Of a DNA stretch of 64,000 nucleotides, positions 45,987 to 55,366 are shown in pieces. Numbering within the stretch: the first letter of the stretch is position 1; every line of letters begins with the position of its first letter. The notes under the pieces were generated by a model. That model saw nothing but the letters and a program-made list of their open reading frames with translations, searched no databases and was not told the origin of the DNA. Both the position numbers and the translations under genes were made by a program. Source of the stretch: Mariaggregatimicrobium sp964498785 (lineage in GTDB: Bacteria > Zhuqueibacterota > Zhuqueibacteria > Thermofontimicrobiales > Thiofontviventaceae); contig CAZCJL010000018.1 in the NCBI GenBank assembly GCA_964498785.1, positions 10,329 to 74,328 of the forward strand, written 5' to 3'.

Positions 45987-46886
45987 TTAATTTTCGTGTA
46001 AATTGTATTGTTTCAACACACGTGCGAAAATATCCGGCCGGTCAGTCACAATTCCGTCGATGCCCAACTTAAGCAGGCGGTGCATTTCCGTGGAATCGTT
46101 GATGGTCCACACGACCACTTTCTGGTTGAGTTTATGCGCCGCCTTCATAAATTCGGGAGTGACAATCTCAATATTCTTTCTTCGCGCCGGTACTTCATAC
46201 GCAGTTGCTTTCGGATTGTGGAGCCAGGTCAGACCAATTTTATTCAATGTGATTAATGTGCGTATCTCATCCCTGGTAGCAATATAAGCAATTCCCGGGA
46301 ATTCAGAACGTAACGCCTGCATCACATGTTCATGAAAACTGCCCAACAATACCTGCTCCGTCATTTTCCGCTGCTGAATCAATTTTACAACGTGCCGTGC
46401 AAATTCAATCGAATCCGGTTTGATTTCAATATTAAAGAGATAATTCGGAAACCGGTCAAAAACTTCCGTCAATGTCGGGATCGTAATCCCTGTACCTCGC
46501 AGCTCCGGCTCATTAGCGTCAGGCGGAATGAAATGATACGCAAAATCCAGTCCTTTCAATTCCACCAGCGTCAGTTGGTCAACACGGCCGCTGCCGTTGC
46601 TGGTGCGATCCACTGTGGCATCGTGAATAACAACGATGTGGTTGTCAACCGTCGGGCGCACGTCGAACTCGAGCACATCCACACTCAATGCCACGGCATG
46701 CTCAAACGCGTACAATGTATTTTCAGGGAAGAGCGCCTTTCCGCCCCTGTGGGCGATATTCAACGGGTGCGCACGCTTCATAAACGGATGTGTTTCAACA
46801 GGTCGAATTGTCGAAATCCGGTAACTGATTATTGAAATAATTAAAATCAGCAGACTAATGATAATAATTCGAATACTTTTTTTCAC
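45987..46886 (-). CDS. Glycerophosphodiester phosphodiesterase 2
   Basis: This is a 299-aa protein with one N-terminal membrane anchor (about 5-23). The full GDPD signature follows: IAHRGGKALFPENTLYAF, VLEFDVRPTVDNHIVVIHD, NIEIKPDS, and the C-terminal VVVWTINDS with GIDGIVTDRPD. It lies 14 bp upstream of GDPD 1 and 54 bp downstream of GDPD 3 in the same direction, so the three are almost certainly one transcript. The active site faces the periplasm. Glycerol-3-phosphate released could enter through the organophosphate-type transporter at 32518. Confidence 0.92.
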   Translation of the reverse strand: MKKSIRIIIISLLILIISIISYRISTIRPVETHPFMKRAHPLNIAHRGGKALFPENTLYAFEHAVALSVDVLEFDVRPTVDNHIVVIHDATVDRTSNGSGRVDQLTLVELKGLDFAYHFIPPDANEPELRGTGITIPTLTEVFDRFPNYLFNIEIKPDSIEFARHVVKLIQQRKMTEQVLLGSFHEHVMQALRSEFPGIAYIATRDEIRTLITLNKIGLTWLHNPKATAYEVPARRKNIEIVTPEFMKAAHKLNQKVVVWTINDSTEMHRLLKLGIDGIVTDRPDIFARVLKQYNLHEN

Positions 46887-46940
46887 TATTAATTCCCTGT
46901 AGCGATCCCATTGATTGAAGCGATGGGATCGTTCTCAAAA

Positions 46941-47714
46941 TCATTGCATTTTAACCAATATATCCGGACGATCCGTAATAATGCTTTCCACACCAAGATC
47001 GATCAATCGCTGCATTTCTTTGGGATCGTTTACTGTATAAACGTGCACATCTTTGTGATGCGCGTGCGCCTTATCCACAAACTCTTTGGTGACGATCTTG
47101 TATTTCACGCTGAACAGATCGACATTTGCATTGAACACATCTACATCTTCTGGTATTTGGGAAAACAGATATCCGGCTTTAATGGATGGATTCAACTCTT
47201 TTACTCTGTCAATTGCCGGGAAATCAAACGAGGTAACAATGCACTCGGAAATAAATTTTTTCCGTTCAATGAGATCGACGACACGCTCAGACAACTGATC
47301 TTCATGACTATTTACCTTGAGTTCGATGTTTAATTTCATTTTACCCCGAACGACGTCCATAACTTCTTCCAGTGTTGGAATTGTTGTTCCGGCAAATTTC
47401 GGATCAAACCAGGAGCCAACATCCACCGTTTTGAGACTCTCGTAATCCATTTCCCAGATATTTACATTTAGACCAGCCGTGCGTTTCAGCGAACTATCGT
47501 GCAACAGTACCAGAACACCATCACTGCTTTCCTGAACATCCAGCTCTGAAAAATCTGCACCGGTCTCGATTGCTTTGAGCATTGCCGGTATTGTATTTTC
47601 CGGCGCCAATCCCGACGCCCCGCGGTGTCCCGTTACGAGAACTTTCTGTGTGTTTTGTTGACAGGCTAATGCCAGGAGAGAAATCATCAAGAAAAACCTG
47701 AATGCGTTTTTCAT
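46941..47714 (-). CDS. Glycerophosphodiester phosphodiesterase-like lipoprotein 3
   Basis: This is a 257-aa lipoprotein (lipobox LLALAC). GDPD motifs are TGHRGASGLAPENT, FSELDVQESSDGVLVLLHD, NIELKVNS, VHVYTVNDP and GVESIITDRPD. I chose the ATG at 47714, preceded by GAGGT. A longer in-frame start would read through the dispersed repeat at 47755-47833, which accounts for its odd first 36 residues. It heads the three-gene GDPD run. Confidence 0.9.
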   Translation of the reverse strand: MKNAFRFFLMISLLALACQQNTQKVLVTGHRGASGLAPENTIPAMLKAIETGADFSELDVQESSDGVLVLLHDSSLKRTAGLNVNIWEMDYESLKTVDVGSWFDPKFAGTTIPTLEEVMDVVRGKMKLNIELKVNSHEDQLSERVVDLIERKKFISECIVTSFDFPAIDRVKELNPSIKAGYLFSQIPEDVDVFNANVDLFSVKYKIVTKEFVDKAHAHHKDVHVYTVNDPKEMQRLIDLGVESIITDRPDILVKMQ

Positions 47715-47754
47715 GTTTACCTCATATTTATTTTGATATATTTTTTTGACTTCA

Positions 47755-47833
47755 AGATTTCCGAAATCTTTAAGATTTCGGAAATCTATTCTCTGATAGA
47801 CTCCCTTGCGAAGTTTTGGCACCTTCGCAAGGG
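47755..47833. repeat. Composite palindromic repeat (two hairpins)
   Basis: Hairpin 1 at 47755-47787 has arms AGATTTCCGAAATCTT/AAGATTTCGGAAATCT. Hairpin 2 at 47803-47833 has perfect arms CCCTTGCGAAG/CTTCGCAAGGG. Order and content match 1156-1245. It lies directly after the GH38 stop. Confidence 0.8.
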
Positions 47834-47839
47834 TCGTTG

Positions 47840-50371
47840 TTATTCCTCAATCAGATTTACTTCCCGATAATCCTGCTGCGAATCAAACGGAACGAACAAT
47901 GTTTTTATCTCGCACGGATTTAATTCAACAGGTATTCTTCTTTGCAATGGCGCAATTTCAATTGTTCCGTTCCCTTCAATCCCATACAACTCCACGCAAC
48001 GCAGAATCAGTCCGTCAGCATCTTCCGCTTTTTTAATCGCCGTAATTGAGACATTTTCCAGGTCCGTAGTGATCATGCTTTTTTGTTGCGGCAGTTCACC
48101 GTGATGAACACTCGTATGAAAAAGCATTGGCAGGGATAAAAACTCCTCTCCCAATCGCGGAATGTTTGCCTGTCGCCAATCTCCTGCGTGCGGAACAAGT
48201 TTATATTTGAATTCATGAATTCCCTGCTCCATATAACGACAATGATCCTCTTCGGTTACCACCTCCGGATTGTGGTGCGACCAGGCAGTGCTATGAAACA
48301 CGGTTATTCGAATATCGCCATCCTTTACGCTGTAACCGCACTTACTGTCATTGATAACCGCGAAGCCGAATTGATTCAGTTCATTCATGCTGCTAACATC
48401 CACCCATTCCTGCCCTGGTTCTTCATCACCGTTCATCGGGCGTTCGATAAATCCATACGGAATTGAATACGTACAGCGACCATTGTTCAAGACAGTCGGG
48501 AAACTGAGTTTTAGAACACGATACTTTTCGTGCCAATCGATAGTGATGCTGCATTCGAGATGCGCTGAATTTCGGTAAAGTGAAAACGTCTGAACAATGA
48601 AAGATTCGCCCCACCGGGTGCGAATTTCAATTCGCGCCCGTTCCGGTCCTGTTTCAATTAATTTCAACGAAGCATAGCCAAATCGCCCCAGTTCACGATC
48701 ATACGCCTGAATTTTATGTCCCCAGGTATCGTCCCAATCATCCAATGCGACCGGTATTGCAGCCGGTGTGCTGAGCAATTCCCGGTTCAATCGCTTATCA
48801 AAATAGGAAGTAATCGCACCACTCTTTTTATCGAATTGAATTCGAACCATTCCATTTTCCAGCGAGTCAACCGATGCTGTTAAACCGGTTAGTTGCGGTG
48901 GGTTTTCCTTTTTGCTGAAATCAAACGAGTACACCTGGTATCCCACTGCCGGCACATTAGCTTCAAAAAGAAAACGAAAACGAAATGGCACATTCTCCTG
49001 TTTTACAGCCGCAGTGCCTAACATTTGATACGGAACTACTTTGCCATCAGCATCTCGCAAGACGATCTGATTTTTCGGAAACGGCTCCCCTGCTGAATTT
49101 CTCAACATCGTACGCTCTGCCTCTGCTGTGCTCCAATCAAGAATATCTGCTTCAAACTCGATATATTGCTTAACCTGCCACGAACAGGGATTGAATACGA
49201 TGAACGGGATCGCCAGCGGATTTTCATGACAGGTTGTATCGATTTCGGAGATCAGCGCCCGCATTGTTTTCATTGTAATGTCGTTTGCCACCGTCATCAC
49301 ATATCCGAAATCATTGTGTGCATCCTGATAGGCTTCTTCAATGGATGTCCCTGCCAGAATATCGTGAAATTGATTGAACAGCATTTTTTTCCAGGCAGTC
49401 TGAAATGCGTTCATCGGGTATTTACAATGTCCGATGATGTGCGCCAGTGACGCAACTTTTTCCGCCGAGATCAGCGCGGCACAGGATAGTCGGTTCCACA
49501 TCTTGATACCCGCATGTGCTGAATAACAACCGCGGGCGTGATATTGAATTCCCTGATCAAATACCGGCAGTTTATCCTTGTGCACCATGATTTTATCGAC
49601 ATACTTTTCCGGCGACGCGAACAGTAGTCCCGGTGTATCAGTGCACTGCATTTCTTCGATTTTTCGGATCGTCGCAATGGTGGGACCTCCGCCATGATTG
49701 CCCACTCCGTAAAACAGTGCGATATCTTTTATTTGAGGCAATTTGCGCGAAAAGTAGGTGATATATTCATCTATCCGGTCTTCGATATCATGTTGCGATG
49801 CATTATATGCCGAAACAATGACAATTGCCAGCACTTTGCTGTTATCCGGCCCCTGCCATTGAAATAATGGCCCTGGCAGCGAATCATTTTCATGCAATTC
49901 GGGCCGCATGTAGAAATACGCATCCATCCCCTGTTTTTTTATAATTTGCGGGACTGTCCAGGCATGTCCGAACGTATCCGGCGAAAAACCAATTCGTGCT
50001 TTTCGCCCCAGATGTTTCTCAAAAAATTTCTGGGCATACAATCCCTGTCTTACCAGAGATTCACCAGTGGCACAGTTAATATCGCATTCAACCCACCAGC
50101 CGCCGACAGGAACCCATCGACCTTCCTGAACGCGGGTGACAATTTCTTCAAACATGTCTGGCTCAGCCTCAGCAACCCATTCGTAGAATTGGGCAGAACT
50201 CGCCACAAAACAAACGTCGGGAAATTCTTTCATTCGGTCCAGTGCAGAACGAAAAGTGGCAAATACTTCCTGGTAGCCTTCTTGTACATTCCACTGCCAT
50301 ACCGGATCGATGTGGGCATGGCCAATCGCGTGGATGCTGTAGTCTTTTTTACTCTTCGTGTTTTTCTTCAT
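47840..50371 (-). CDS. GH38 alpha-mannosidase (cytoplasmic)
   Basis: This is an 843-aa zinc-dependent alpha-mannosidase. Zinc ligands are H20 and D22 (GHAHIDPVW) and D132, which is also the nucleophile (FSPDTFGHAW). A later QFHDILAGTS gives the fourth ligand. The C-terminal half has the usual beta domains with SFPTVLNNGRCTY. No signal peptide is present, so it should act on imported oligosaccharides in the cytoplasm, complementing the exported GH92 enzyme. GGAAA precedes the ATG. Confidence 0.94.
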   Translation of the reverse strand: MKKNTKSKKDYSIHAIGHAHIDPVWQWNVQEGYQEVFATFRSALDRMKEFPDVCFVASSAQFYEWVAEAEPDMFEEIVTRVQEGRWVPVGGWWVECDINCATGESLVRQGLYAQKFFEKHLGRKARIGFSPDTFGHAWTVPQIIKKQGMDAYFYMRPELHENDSLPGPLFQWQGPDNSKVLAIVIVSAYNASQHDIEDRIDEYITYFSRKLPQIKDIALFYGVGNHGGGPTIATIRKIEEMQCTDTPGLLFASPEKYVDKIMVHKDKLPVFDQGIQYHARGCYSAHAGIKMWNRLSCAALISAEKVASLAHIIGHCKYPMNAFQTAWKKMLFNQFHDILAGTSIEEAYQDAHNDFGYVMTVANDITMKTMRALISEIDTTCHENPLAIPFIVFNPCSWQVKQYIEFEADILDWSTAEAERTMLRNSAGEPFPKNQIVLRDADGKVVPYQMLGTAAVKQENVPFRFRFLFEANVPAVGYQVYSFDFSKKENPPQLTGLTASVDSLENGMVRIQFDKKSGAITSYFDKRLNRELLSTPAAIPVALDDWDDTWGHKIQAYDRELGRFGYASLKLIETGPERARIEIRTRWGESFIVQTFSLYRNSAHLECSITIDWHEKYRVLKLSFPTVLNNGRCTYSIPYGFIERPMNGDEEPGQEWVDVSSMNELNQFGFAVINDSKCGYSVKDGDIRITVFHSTAWSHHNPEVVTEEDHCRYMEQGIHEFKYKLVPHAGDWRQANIPRLGEEFLSLPMLFHTSVHHGELPQQKSMITTDLENVSITAIKKAEDADGLILRCVELYGIEGNGTIEIAPLQRRIPVELNPCEIKTLFVPFDSQQDYREVNLIEE

Positions 50372-50466
50372 ATTTTCCTTTTGTGTATCTTGTTGAATAG
50401 TAAAACTGTAAAGTTATTTTCTTTATGTCTGAAAGTCAGCATTTTTTTAACTCCGGCAGTCCATAA

Positions 50467-50579
50467 ACAGGCTGTCCGCGAACTATCCTTGCAAAGGTAA
50501 TTAAAGTAGACTGGTCTGTATATTGATAAAATTTCAATGAATTATCTATATATTGTTTAGCTACAAACCTTCGCAAGGG
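50467..50579. repeat. Gap with fragments of dispersed repeats
   Basis: The 308-bp gap 50372-50679 holds CAGGCTGTCCGCGAACT (shared in part with CAGGCTGTCCATGAACT at 61438-61454). It also holds TCCTTGCAAAGG at 50486-50497 and CCTTCGCAAGGG at 50568-50579, the second half of the composite hairpin family. No gene is apparent. Confidence 0.55.
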
Positions 50580-50679
50580 TTTGCCCGGCAATTATCGAGT
50601 TCCGGGACACGTTCTGAAGGGACTGCACTCCCGATTTTTTTCGTCAAATAACGAAATGTTGAAGGATCCACATTGTATT

Positions 50680-52677
50680 TTAATTCTGAAAAATATCTTC
50701 TGCCAATCTCTCCTTCTTATCTGAAAACGCTTTGCCTTTCGGTGGCAAATGCCGGTACCAGAACCAGTACATCCCACATAAACAGATTATAAAAATAATA
50801 GCGGTAATTTTAGCGCTGCTGTATGCCCGGATGATTAATTGCATCGGAAGCAGGAACAGTGAGATTTGCCATCCCAGCGTAAATGGCAGAGCAATCAAAT
50901 CGTTTCTATGCTGCCGCGACAGCACTGTCAGAATTTCTGGTTTTAATTTTCGCTTGAACGGCCCCCAGAAACCGAACGGTCTTGTGGTTGCGTAATAATG
51001 CCGGATCACATTTTCGTCCGTCGGTTTGGTTAAATAGGTTCCGGCAATTGTTGCGATGATCGAGATTGTCGAAAGAATTGTAAATTGCTGCCACTCGACC
51101 AATTCCGGGAAAAAGAATCTTTGAATAAACGCGCCCAGCAGCCCGGCGATAGTCCCAACTGCAAATCCGCCGCCATTAAAGCGCCACCAATAGAATTTAA
51201 ACATTGCCGGAATAATCAATCCGCATTGAAGTCCCATTACGATCCAGCCCCAAATTTCATTAATGCTTTTCACAGTGTACGCCATGAGGTAACTGGTAAC
51301 GACGAGCACAAGTATGAATAAATATGTTATGAAAATCAATTCCCGGTTAATTGCTTTCGGGCGAAGATAACGCTGATAAATATCCCGGATAAAAAAGGCA
51401 GATGTTTTGTTTACATGAGTATCGAATGATGACATACACGCTGCAATCAGCGCGACTAATAGCAAGCCGCGCATACCCATTGGAATGTCAAATAAAATAA
51501 CTGCCGGAAGAATACGTTCCGGATTGACTGTGCCATAAAAACTGAGCAGATGGAGTTTCGATTGCCAATTCGACTGGAACACTGATTTTAGTCCCTCAAT
51601 CAATTCCGGCGAGTAATTTCCCGGTCTGTTCATGATTCCCGACAAAACATCGTGCCAGCGCTCAGGTGTTACATTTGGTACAAAGGATTTAATTAACTCC
51701 GCGGCTTGGAGCATTACTGTCTGATCCGGAAACAGATCATTTACCAGATAGATGCCGAGTACGGCAAATCCGATCATCATGGGCCAGCGGAACATAAGTA
51801 AGGCAATCCACATAAAGCTGAGCGAGCCACACTCCCGTTCATTCCGGGCGCCAAAATATTTGGGGTCTGCCCCTTCGGACACACCACCGACAACGCTGCG
51901 CAGAAAATAGAAAAATGTAAACAACATCAGATGTTGATACACTTCGTAGCCACGTGGCATGGCAGTGTTCCATTGGATCGCAGAACCCAACCACTGGTGA
52001 TTACCGGTTACCTTTGCAGTTAATGCCATAAAGCTTGACACATCAACGATCTTTGATGCTGCCATTATAGAAATCGTAATAACAGCAATAAAAATGATCA
52101 CGGATTGAAAAAAATCCGTGAATACCACACCATAAAAACCGGACGCCATTGTATAAAGAGTCGCAACACCGATTAAAATAATCGAACAAACGAAAGGAGT
52201 AAATGGGAGAAACATCGACAGAAACAGCCCCACACCTTTAATCAAATATGCTAACATACCGACGGTAGCAATGATATTTGCCACGGCAAAGACAACGCGT
52301 GCAAATTGACCGCCCCAGCCGGCGCCAAAACGATATTCCATCCATTCGGCCCCGGTCATACATTTGGAACGATAGTGATATTTACCGGTCCAGACAAGCA
52401 TAAATGATAACAACAGACATGCACCGCCACGAAATTCAATAAACAAGCCGCGAGGTCCAAGCATAAACAGGAATGACACGATCAGCATTGTGCCGGCAAT
52501 GTCCAGATAAGAAGCCATCCCCGAAATACCCAGCGCCCACCAGGGCAGCGTGTTTCCGCCTAAAAAATAGTCCTGAATACTATTGGATGCTTTTTTCTGC
52601 AAATAGAATCCTAATGCGATCAACACTGACAGATAAATCACAATCACAGTATAATCGATTGAATTTAAAAAATGCAT
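50680..52677 (-). CDS. Sodium:solute symporter (SSS family), long form
   Basis: This is a 665-aa inner-membrane symporter. TM1 lies in YTVIVIYLSVLIALGFYLQ, followed by DYFLGGNTLPWWALGISGMA and TGAEWMEYRFGAGWGGQFA. The TM8-region motif is SFDTHVNKTSAFFIRDIYQRY. About 14 hydrophobic segments are followed by a long C-terminal extension with two more (about 600-645). AAGGAG precedes the ATG. It lies directly upstream of the GH38 gene on the same strand, so uptake of mannose-containing or other sugars is likely. Confidence 0.9.
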   Translation of the reverse strand: MHFLNSIDYTVIVIYLSVLIALGFYLQKKASNSIQDYFLGGNTLPWWALGISGMASYLDIAGTMLIVSFLFMLGPRGLFIEFRGGACLLLSFMLVWTGKYHYRSKCMTGAEWMEYRFGAGWGGQFARVVFAVANIIATVGMLAYLIKGVGLFLSMFLPFTPFVCSIILIGVATLYTMASGFYGVVFTDFFQSVIIFIAVITISIMAASKIVDVSSFMALTAKVTGNHQWLGSAIQWNTAMPRGYEVYQHLMLFTFFYFLRSVVGGVSEGADPKYFGARNERECGSLSFMWIALLMFRWPMMIGFAVLGIYLVNDLFPDQTVMLQAAELIKSFVPNVTPERWHDVLSGIMNRPGNYSPELIEGLKSVFQSNWQSKLHLLSFYGTVNPERILPAVILFDIPMGMRGLLLVALIAACMSSFDTHVNKTSAFFIRDIYQRYLRPKAINRELIFITYLFILVLVVTSYLMAYTVKSINEIWGWIVMGLQCGLIIPAMFKFYWWRFNGGGFAVGTIAGLLGAFIQRFFFPELVEWQQFTILSTISIIATIAGTYLTKPTDENVIRHYYATTRPFGFWGPFKRKLKPEILTVLSRQHRNDLIALPFTLGWQISLFLLPMQLIIRAYSSAKITAIIFIICLCGMYWFWYRHLPPKGKAFSDKKERLAEDIFQN

Positions 52678-53007
52678 TATTACTCCTTATTTTCCTAGCT
52701 GAATCTGCACCAGAAATCGGACTTACGTTGAAGGAACTTTTATTTTATATTCGATCAACCCAAAATACGCAATTGGCGCTTAACTTTGTTCACTAAAATC
52801 CTAACCTGGACAAGCCAGAACCCAATGTCATACCTGCGAATGAAGGTATCTCCTCAGTCAATGATGATTTATGTGAACAGTCAGGAGATTCCTGAATTCC
52901 GCTTCGCTCCATCAGGAATGACAGCGGGAAATGAAATTTTCTGCCAAAAAATGGCAGAAAATAACTTGTCAGTTACTAATATATCTTTTGGAATTGTTTT
53001 TTCACAT
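52678..53007. other. 330-bp gap with REP-like words
   Basis: The gap contains CAATGTCATACCTGCGAATG, GGAGATTCCTGAATTCCG-type words and CATCAGGAATGACAGCGGG, in the style of dispersed intergenic repeats (GTCAT...ATGAC ends, CCTGA/TCAGG pairs). I see no gene, and no clear terminator for the FISUMP gene. Confidence 0.4.
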
Positions 53008-53652
53008 TCAATCTTTTATACAGCGCACGGAAAAACCTGCAATCTTATTGAAGCAGTCAAGATATACTTTCATATCACCACGACTCAGATGACGTTTCCA
53101 CGCATTATTTTTACTGCAATTCGTCGACGACCAAAAAGTGGCGTAATGTCTGATATTAAAAAAATTCCCAATGGTATCACGATGCCCACCTGGTAGCGCA
53201 GAAAATCCATGTTCATCTGTCGCTCCGGTATTTGGGCTTTTCCAGTGCACAGTCCCTGTCTCTTTCATGTTGCCGCCAGCCACGTCCCTTCCTCCATAAT
53301 AATCGACCAGGATTTGCCACTCTTCATTTGTGGCTACATGCCAGCCTTCGGACGCCAACTGGCGACTGTCATTCACAGCGTACCAATTATACAGTTTGCC
53401 ATATTTTTCACCATTCTCCGGATCGTTTTCATAATAACACCAGGCAGGCTTTCCTTCTTCACCGGCTTTTAGCCATTCTGCTGTCGTTCTTGCCTCCGGG
53501 ATCACATCTCCATTTCTGAAAACACTCACATTCAGATTTTTCTTCATCCATATCAGGTCACCGATTTTTACTTGTTCAATGCCCTGACCAAAGGATGAAG
53601 AAACCATCAGTAAAATTAGAAAAGATGCAGTTATGAATTTTGCTGCGGCCAT
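53008..53652 (-). CDS. Secreted FISUMP-domain protein
   Basis: This is a 214-aa exported protein made almost entirely of a Fibrobacter succinogenes major paralogous (FISUMP) domain. The signal peptide ends SSSFGQ. Domain landmarks are KIGDLIWMKKNLNV, YGKLYNWYAVNDSR, GWHVATNEEWQILVDYYGG, GFSALPGGHRD and FWSSTNCSKNNAWKRHL with the C-terminal GFSVRCIKD. The function of FISUMP domains is unknown; they are usually cell-surface. The start follows AAGGAAAAG. Confidence 0.9.
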   Translation of the reverse strand: MAAAKFITASFLILLMVSSSFGQGIEQVKIGDLIWMKKNLNVSVFRNGDVIPEARTTAEWLKAGEEGKPAWCYYENDPENGEKYGKLYNWYAVNDSRQLASEGWHVATNEEWQILVDYYGGRDVAGGNMKETGTVHWKSPNTGATDEHGFSALPGGHRDTIGNFFNIRHYATFWSSTNCSKNNAWKRHLSRGDMKVYLDCFNKIAGFSVRCIKD

Positions 53653-53693
53653 TTTTCTTTTCCTTCTTATTAGTCTTTAAGATTAAAATTGAA

Positions 53694-55331
53694 TTAATAT
53701 TCAATAATATTTAATAACGGAATCAACGCCGGGTCCACATTAAATAACTGCTTTGTCTCCCCTTTTTCTGTGACGAATAATCGAACCTGGTGTCCGATGT
53801 CTGTTTTAAAAGTTCTGATGCCATCCGTATTCGAATAATAAATATCCGGAGCAGTGACATCGGTACCTGCTTTCATCAATGTGATAAATACACCAAACCA
53901 ATCCGGCTCCGGCGGAAATACGTATTCATCGAAAATCCGGGGACGGGGATGATAGCGCGGACTTGTGGTCGTCCGATGTTTTTTAACCAATTTGCAGCGA
54001 CCAATCTTTTCACTTACAATTGCAAACGGGAAAATGTGCACATCGTATCCAGAGGCTTCAAGCACAATATGATCGGGCGTGTTCAACTTTTCCTGCCAAT
54101 TTGTTGTCGTGCCCACGCCAAATTCGTAAATCGTTTCTCTAAATGCAGACATATCTCCGCGCCACTGTGTCAGCTGCCAGTAATTTGGTAGCCGATTATA
54201 CACACACAGCGTTGAGGTCTTTTTTTGATCAGTAAAACCGTTCACAGGTGTATTCGAGCCCTGAATGAATACTACCGCACGTTCATTTTCATTTACACCC
54301 ACTGCGGTGATGCAGTGAATTTGCTGCTGAAAACAATTCCCGCCGGTCATGCTCCCCATGGCGGCATCTTCAAGCTGATACGATTTGAAAATGAATGGCA
54401 TGATGGAAGCCTTGCCGACAACTTCGAACGGATAATTACGATTCTTATTGATGACAACTGCTTCCTGGGGAGGAACATAATTATTTCGCGATGCTGTTAA
54501 AACTTCTGACCGCACATCACCTTGAATGAGAAATAATCTGTAATCACGACTGACGCCGGAAGCCAGCAGCTTTAACCCCGGATGCGTAAGCGCCGATTGC
54601 AGCAAATAAATGTGATCCAACACCTCGTTGCACTCCCGCTGAATACGTTCATCCTCGCAGAAATCACGAATGTTCATCAGGTGGTAAAATATCACATGAT
54701 TATAGGTCGTCGATGCGAATTCGTCGATACCGAAATAAGAGATGTGATTGTACCAACGCGTCCATTGGCTTTTCGCCATTTTTTTCAATAGCGAATCATT
54801 GAATCGATTCCCGGCCAGGGTTAATGTCTCCACGTACAGGACAAAAATATTACTGTACTTTACATAATCCCTGCCGATATCAAAAACCTCGGTGTCCCAG
54901 CGGCGCTTTGCCGCCTCTAATAACCGCTGACAGGAAGTGAGATAATTTTTCTTCGTGTCGGCTGACATTTTGGATTGATGATCCCATAACCTGGCAAACA
55001 TCATATCTGCCTGAAACAACGCATTGTTGAAATCCACCACTTTTTCCCCTCTCTCCCATTTCCAGCCCCACTGTCCATACGTCACTGCGTCCTGGTCATC
55101 ATCCTGCATCGAAATGAATTGATTGAGCACTGAATCGGCCTTGAGATAGTTTGCCTCCTCTCCCGTGCGATACAACAACCAGGCATAGCGCGCGGATACC
55201 GCTTTTTTATCAACAGCATAGTTTTGATTCATTTTATCGGGGGCTTGCTTTTTATCAGTATTTAATTCCTGTGCAACGCCGTTCATATTTAACAGGGTAC
55301 ACACTAAAAATAAAAGTATAATTTTTTTCAT
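53694..55331 (-). CDS. Unrecognised secreted 545-aa protein
   Basis: I do not recognise a family. The signal peptide is at 1-20 (ends NGVAQ). Residues about 40-260 look like paired helices rich in W/Y (YAWLLYRTGEEANY, YGQWGWKWERGEKVVDF, KSQWTRWYNHISYFGIDEFA), as in alpha/alpha-toroid glycan lyases or hydrolases. The second half is strand-rich with FVTEKGETKQLF at the end. This two-part layout resembles polysaccharide lyases of the toroid-plus-sandwich type, but no catalytic motif is secure. It sits between FISUMP and pectate-lyase-like genes, so a glycan role is plausible. Confidence 0.6.
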   Translation of the reverse strand: MKKIILLFLVCTLLNMNGVAQELNTDKKQAPDKMNQNYAVDKKAVSARYAWLLYRTGEEANYLKADSVLNQFISMQDDDQDAVTYGQWGWKWERGEKVVDFNNALFQADMMFARLWDHQSKMSADTKKNYLTSCQRLLEAAKRRWDTEVFDIGRDYVKYSNIFVLYVETLTLAGNRFNDSLLKKMAKSQWTRWYNHISYFGIDEFASTTYNHVIFYHLMNIRDFCEDERIQRECNEVLDHIYLLQSALTHPGLKLLASGVSRDYRLFLIQGDVRSEVLTASRNNYVPPQEAVVINKNRNYPFEVVGKASIMPFIFKSYQLEDAAMGSMTGGNCFQQQIHCITAVGVNENERAVVFIQGSNTPVNGFTDQKKTSTLCVYNRLPNYWQLTQWRGDMSAFRETIYEFGVGTTTNWQEKLNTPDHIVLEASGYDVHIFPFAIVSEKIGRCKLVKKHRTTTSPRYHPRPRIFDEYVFPPEPDWFGVFITLMKAGTDVTAPDIYYSNTDGIRTFKTDIGHQVRLFVTEKGETKQLFNVDPALIPLLNIIEY

Positions 55332-55366
55332 AATATTATTCCGTAAATTAAATCAAATCTGGTATT

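Noticed and set aside
47715..47822. Longer start of GDPD 3
   Set aside because: The added codons are the dispersed palindromic repeat, not protein sequence.
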